From: Rhizophagus clarus
Lineage: Eukaryota > Glomeromycota > Glomeromycetes > Glomerales > Glomeraceae
DNA length: 64,000 nucleotides
Reading direction: 5' to 3'
Assembly (NCBI GenBank): GCA_015698045.1
Contig: BLAL01000011.1
Location: 1,056,501 to 1,120,500, forward strand
The notes beneath the pieces are model-generated. The model was not told where the DNA came from and ran no database searches. It saw only the letters and a list, made by a program, of their open reading frames with translations. Position numbers and translations under genes: made by a program. Positions 59,330 to 64,000 of this stretch are shown in pieces (the stretch's first letter is position 1; each line of letters opens with the position of its first letter).

Positions 59330-60059
59330 TAAGGATTTAATCTAAGGAAGCTACAAATGGCTCAGTAGAGATGGTGTAAGGGGGTAATCCATAGGAAAGT
59401 CATAAGAAGCATTTTAAATAATGAACAAGGTTGGTTTGTTTTACTCCTTCAGGTTCCTCCCACCAAGGTTGGTTTACCAAAAATTCTGGCTTCATATCAG
59501 GTCATATTTTCCCTAAAGTAAATCTAATAATGCAATCATGAAGGATAGTTCCATATGGGAGGTTCTTTTTGCACATTGTATAATAAGTATGAATATGATG
59601 GTTTTCTATGTCACATTCAAAGGTGCATCTACTTCCTCCTCTATTGATAGGTTGACCAGCAATTACTTGCTTTATTTGAATAAACTCTTGGAATAATTCC
59701 TGTAATTCTTTTTTTGAAAAATAATATGCAGGAGTTTGAACTCCTTCTATATCATCATTCAAGATTAAAATGTCTTGACCTTCTTCTAGCCATTCTTCCT
59801 GATAGTTTGGATGATCCTCTTGGTCGTGCATTTGCTAGTAGTATTCTTGCCAATCTCTTTTATAGTCTGATCCTAAAGTGCTATTATCATTTCCCCAGCA
59901 TATACATTGAATTTCTTCACAGATATCACATGGTTGAGGATAAATAATTTCGTATATTTCTGCTACTGGTTTGGTAGTAATGTCTTCTTCAGAGTCTGCT
60001 TCATAATCTTGCTCTTCTATAGGGGTTAAAGTTATTGGAGTAGATAAAGTATGCTTGGT
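59330..60059 (-). pseudogene. Gypsy pol spacer region of unknown function
   Basis: Between RNase H and integrase the frame 59502-59831 (MHDQEDHPNYQEEWLEEGQD, AYYFSKKELQELFQEFIQIK, then a Cys-containing segment) and flanking broken frames encode an acidic region not found in a minimal gypsy pol. Downstream (59330-59500) the frame continues as PEFLVNQPWWEEPEGVKQT. A lineage-specific insert of this retrotransposon family; function unknown. Confidence 0.5.
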
Positions 60060-61290
60060 AGGTCTAGGATAAGTTTCTAATTCAATTAGGAAACAGAATG
60101 TTTCTTCAGGAGTTCTAGATAATGCATCAGCATTGGCATTAAGTTTTCCTGATCTGTGTTTGATCCCAAAGTCATACTGCTATAATTCCATTACCCAACG
60201 GGCTCTTCTTCCTTTTGGCATCTTGGAAGTCTTTAACCATTTGAGGGCAGAGTGGTCAGTAATAATGGTGAATGGTCTTAATCCTAGGTAGTGTTGAAAA
60301 GCTTTATGGCTCATACTACAGCCAAACACTCTTGGTCTGTTACAGAGTAGTTCTTCTCTGCTGGATTAAGGTTTCTGCTTGCATAGGCAATTACATGTTC
60401 TTTATTATCTTCTTTTATTTGAGATAATACAGCACCTAATCCAATTCCAGAGGCATCAGTATAGATAATGAAGGGTTTGTCGAAATCTGGATAACTTAGT
60501 ACAGAGGCTTTAATTAGCATCTCCTTTAGTCTGTCAAAGGCTTGCTGTTGCTTTTCCTCCCAGTTGAAAGGAGCATCTTTCTTTAACAAAGTAAGCATTG
60601 GTCTTGCAATTCTGGAGAAATCCTTAATAAATTTCCTATAATAGGAGAATAGTCCAAGAGCAGCTCTTAATTGGGTTAAGTTTGTTGGTATTGGGTGATT
60701 CTTGACTTTGTCAATCTTTTCTAAGTCTGGTTTGATTCCATCTCTTCCTACCACATGTCCTAGGAAGTGTATATTAGGCAATGCAAAATAGCATTTCTTT
60801 AATTTATTTTTAGGTTGGAATTTCTAAGCACTTGAAAAACTTGAGCTATATGGTCCATGTGTTGCTCAAAGGTTCCTTTGGTGTAGATGATTATATCATC
60901 CAAATACACGGCTACAAAGTCATTCAAAAATTCTTGCAGCACTCTATTCATCAATCTTTGGAAGGTTCCAGGAGCATAGCTTAGTCCAAAAGGCATGACT
61001 AGGAATTCATACAATCCAAAGGGGGTTACAACAGTCTTTTCTATATCAGCTTTGTCCATGGCTACTTGCCAATAACCACTGGTAAGATCTAAGGTAGTGA
61101 ACCACTTGGCTTGTCCAAAACTTTCCAGCAGGTCATCAATTCTAGGGAGTGGGTAGGCATCTGCTTTTGTAATAGCATTTAGTTTTCTATAATCAATACA
61201 GATTCGCTTATCTCCTTCTTTCTTATTCACAATTACAACAGGTGAAGCCCAGGAGCTACATGATTTTCTTATGATTCTATTTTCTTCCAT
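60060..61290 (-). pseudogene. Gypsy reverse transcriptase and RNase H
   Basis: RT at 60799-61290: ASPVVIVNKKEGDKRICIDY, LTSGYWQVAM, TPFGLYEFLVMPFGL, NRVLQEF and the catalytic YLDDIIIYT. A 1-nt frameshift near 60800 leads to the connection and RNase H (60311-60781: FLGHVVGRDGI, LGLFSYYRKFIKDFSRIARP, IIYTDASGIGLGAVLSQ, YSVTDQECLAVV). A second frameshift near 60305 continues the RNase H end (HYLGLRPFTIITDHSALKWL, then ADALSRTPEE). Active-site Asp residues are intact. Confidence 0.9.
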
Positions 61291-61945
61291 TTTTACAATT
61301 TCTTCCTTTAGAAATTCTTTATTTTTAGGATTAATTCTGTAGAGTGCTTGAGAAATGGGTCATGCATCTCTAATATAAATTTTGTGCTTTATAAGATTTG
61401 TTCTACCAATCTCAGTCTGACTTTTGGCACAAATATTCCTAAAGGAGGTCAGTAAATTGTTAAATAGTTGTTGCTGGTGTACATCCAAAGGTTCAAGGTT
61501 AAGTTTATGAGCCTCTTCTTGGGTAGCAGTGGCAGCTAAATAAATGGCTGGATTTTCATCCTCACTTTCTTCTATCTCTTCCTCAGATTTTTCATATGGG
61601 GTGTGATTAGTCCAAGGGTTAAATTCTAGGTCAGATATATCAGAAAAATCATCAGATAAGTCTTACAGGTAAAGAGGGGATTCTTCTATCTCTTCCTCTT
61701 CATATTCTTCACTATCAGTTTCCTCTTCATCATAGGACTCAACAGGTCATCCTCTAGTGCATTACATAGGAACAGTAATTCGTTTCTTTCTTCACAAGAT
61801 AGTCAGTGTACCTTCTTCCCAATCCAAATTGGCTTTGACCTTTTTAAGCCAATCATTTCCAAGAATAAAGGCTTCATCTGTAGAATCTAACACTTGAATG
61901 TTGAGGTTAATGAGATGAGATTTCATCGGGAAAGTTATATCAGTT
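61291..61945 (-). pseudogene. Gypsy protease/RT N-terminal region, truncated
   Basis: Broken minus frames give the PR end EAFILGNDWLKKVKANLDWE (61810-61875), an acidic linker and the region leading to the RT (EEIVKMEENRIIRK near 61290). At about 61945 the similarity ends, so the protease active site and gag are absent. Confidence 0.65.
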
Positions 61946-62489
61946 CAGATCTGCAGTGATCTGCAATTTTAACAGATTGCCGCATTTTTTTAATGCAATT
62001 TTGTTAAGAATCTGCGCAATACTGCAGAAATTATTTTTTATTTTTTTCAAAGATTTTTTTATGAAAAATTTGTGATAATCTCCAAAATTGCAGATTTTTA
62101 AAAACACTTCATACAAAAATCTTTAAAGATTTTCACAATTTTCTTCTTTAATTTGATAAACTTTGCATGATAAACTTTGATAAGCTTCCAGTTTATTTTC
62201 TACACTTAATTTCCTTTAAGACACTTAAACTTTTTATTCGCAATACTTTAAGGAAACAATTTTTTTCAACATTTTTCATAAGTATAATTTTTTTTTCAAC
62301 ACCTTTCAAAGAAATAAATTTTTTTCAACATCTTTCAATTTAAAGTCTAAAAATACCCTAAGAAAAAACTTTTTTTTGTAGTTTTTTAAGCTTCAAAATT
62401 ATTAAATAGACTTGCTATCTTTTCTATCTCCCTAAAAGAATCATTTTATAGACCCTCTACAAGGACTAAATGTACTTTTGACGGTGTTC
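61946..62489. other. AT-rich DNA between the gypsy remnant and the terminal array
   Basis: Begins with 'cagatctgcagtgatctgcaatttt' repeats (a small palindromic patch at 61943-61970) and continues with 'ttttttcaacatctttcaa' direct repeats at 62260-62335. No gene. Confidence 0.5.
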
Positions 62490-64000
62490 TGGGCATACAA
62501 ATCATAAACGAACGTTAGCTAACGCTAGTTTTCGAAGGTAACCTTCAAAAAAAAATTTTTTTATTAATTTTATTTAACAAACGTCCATTAACGTTCAATT
62601 TCCTTTTTTGTAGGTCCGAAATACTGAAAAACAAGTTCTGGCCTCCATTTCGAAGGTAAACTTTGAAATGTTTAATTTACTTTTATTTTGACGAATGTCG
62701 CTAACTAAGGTTACTTTGTAGCCGATCAGCTTCTGCGGTGTCATATGACCTAGAAATCGGTTGATAATCTAAAAAAATTCCCTTTTTTCTTTACTAGGGC
62801 ACTTCTAGACTTTGGAATTGTCGAAGAATGAGTGAACAAAATTTATTTGTTTCAGCATTTCAAGCTGATTTTTTGCTGAAAATCTTAGCTGGACTCCACA
62901 TTTCGAAGGTATGGCCTTCGAAATAATTTTTTTTTTATTAAATTAACTTAACGAACATTGATTAACATTTATTTTTTTTAGGTCTGGAACACCGAACATA
63001 CGGGCTCAGACTCTATTTTGAAGGTAACTTCAAAAAAAAATACCTTTTTTTTTATTTTTATTTTCAACGAATGTTAACTAACGTTCGTTTCATTTTTCTT
63101 AGGTCCGGAACTCCAATTTGAAGTGGACTGAAGTATTCGAAGATGGAAATGATTTTTTTTTATATATTTTATGAAATGTTAATGTTTCATTTTGTATTTC
63201 TTTTTTTTTTAGGTCCTGAACTTCATTTCGAGGCGGACCACTGTAAGTAAAAAAAAAGTTCTTTTTTTTGTATTTTAGCGAAACGTTAGCAACGTTTCGC
63301 TTTTCTTCTTTTTTTTAGGTCCAAAACTCCATTCCAAGGCAAACCACTAAGTAAAAAAAAAGCTCTTTTATTTGTATTTTAGCGAAACGTTAGTAACGTT
63401 TCGCTTTTCTTCTTTTTTTTAAGTCTGAAACTCCATTTCGAGACGGACCAATTCAAGTAAAAAAAAAGCTCTTTTTTTTTGTATTTTATTAAAACGTTAG
63501 TAACGTTTCGCTTTTCTTCTTTTTTTAGGTCTGAAACTCCATTTTGAGACAGACTATTAAGTAAAGAAAAAAAAAATGATTTTTTTTTCTTTGTATTTTA
63601 GCGAAATGTTAGTAACGTTTCACTTTTCTTCTTTTTTTTAGGTCCGAAACTCCATTTTAAGGCGGACCACTAAGTAAAAAAAAAAGTTCTTTTTTTTTGT
63701 ATTTTAGCGAAACATTAGTAACGTTTTGCTTTTCTTCTTTTTTTAGGTCCAGAACTCCATTTTGAGGCGGACCACTGTAAGTAAAAAAAAGGTTTTTTTT
63801 TTACTTTTATTTAAATGAACGTTACTAATGTTTGTTTTTTTTTATTTTTTAGGTCCGGAATTTAGAGACAGACCGGTATTTCGAAGGTATAATATCTTCA
63901 AATTTTATTTTTTTTTTTGTTTTATTTAAACGAACATTACTAATGTTCGTTTTTTTTATTTTTTTTAGGTCCAGACGTTCCATTTCAAAGACTGGACTCT
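62490..64000 (+). repeat. Tandem array of exon-plus-intron-like units with central palindromes
   Basis: Units of about 105-117 bp: a T-rich tract ending TTTTAG, then GTCC(G/A)GAACTCCATTT-(C/T)GAGGCGGACCACT, then GTAAGT or AAGTAAA, then an A/T tract with a palindrome. Exon-like starts are at 63213, 63319, 63424, 63529, 63641, 63747, 63852 and 63969, with more diverged ones at 62613, 62982 and 63104. The clearest exon (63213-63242) is exactly 30 nt. The palindrome is GCGAAACGTTAGTAACGTTTCGC or variants (e.g. 63279, 63381, 63598). The array runs off the window end. Confidence 0.7.

Larger units (their letters stand above)
55976..61945 (-). mobile_element. Ty3/gypsy LTR retrotransposon, 5'-truncated, minus strand
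   Basis: The 3' LTR is 55976-56415. Pol domains run in the minus direction from protease (about 61800) through RT, RNase H and zinc-finger integrase to about 57650. The gypsy order PR-RT-RH-IN is clear. At about 61945 similarity stops abruptly and unrelated sequence begins, so gag and the 5' LTR are missing or lie beyond the window. Multiple frameshifts and stops show it is dead. An antisense gene sits between integrase and LTR. Confidence 0.85.

Noticed and set aside
1..64000. tRNA or rRNA genes
   Set aside because: No cloverleaf with A/B boxes or rRNA-like conserved block was noticed on reading; a tRNAscan or Rfam search would be needed to exclude them.

Overview
The window is AT-rich, repeat-dense, eukaryotic DNA. 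It has short AT-rich spliceosomal introns (about 70-170 bp), a kinase with the HCDFHDGN catalytic loop, an F-box protein, a Crinkler-like fragment, Q/N-rich C-termini possibly from HMG-box genes, and many degenerate transposons. This mix suggests a Glomeromycota arbuscular-mycorrhizal fungus close to Rhizophagus. That is inference from gene families; no rRNA or other marker is present.

Host-type genes are few. An intact 11-exon M20 amidohydrolase (4918-6964, minus) has a decayed partial duplicate beside it. There is a single-exon F-box gene (15697-17235, minus). The visible part of a kinase gene (21427-22674, plus) follows an unusual array of 12 intron-like units separated by 1-6 nt. Three related Q/N-rich gene tails (1-295, 2860-3540, 49869-50780) are partial or decayed copies.

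The rest is mobile DNA: a hAT transposon (9286-12269), a foldback MITE with 8-bp target duplications (22889-23334), and a 12.55-kb element with 981-bp terminal inverted repeats and a TTGGC target duplication (24976-37525). That large element encodes a protein-primed type B DNA polymerase, a retroviral-type integrase and, on the opposite strand, a coiled-coil/gag/CCHC/retropepsin polyprotein. It also carries small genes, one of them inside the inverted repeat. Next come a full-length LINE with RNase H, flanked by 19-bp duplications (41447-49543), a truncated retroposon (20347-20756), a short retroposon with an AAAT tail (55139-55830), a MITE with long TIRs (53935-54186), and a 5'-truncated Ty3/gypsy element with one LTR and an antisense passenger gene (55976-61945). 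The window ends in a tandem array of exon-plus-intron-like units with central palindromes (about 62490-64000).

Most transposon genes carry several stops or frameshifts. The two 981-bp repeats differ at about 18 sites by eye, nearly all transitions and many at CpG, so they are young copies decaying mainly by transition. The strongest candidate for something undescribed is the 12.55-kb polymerase/integrase/gag-protease element. The two intron-unit arrays come next.
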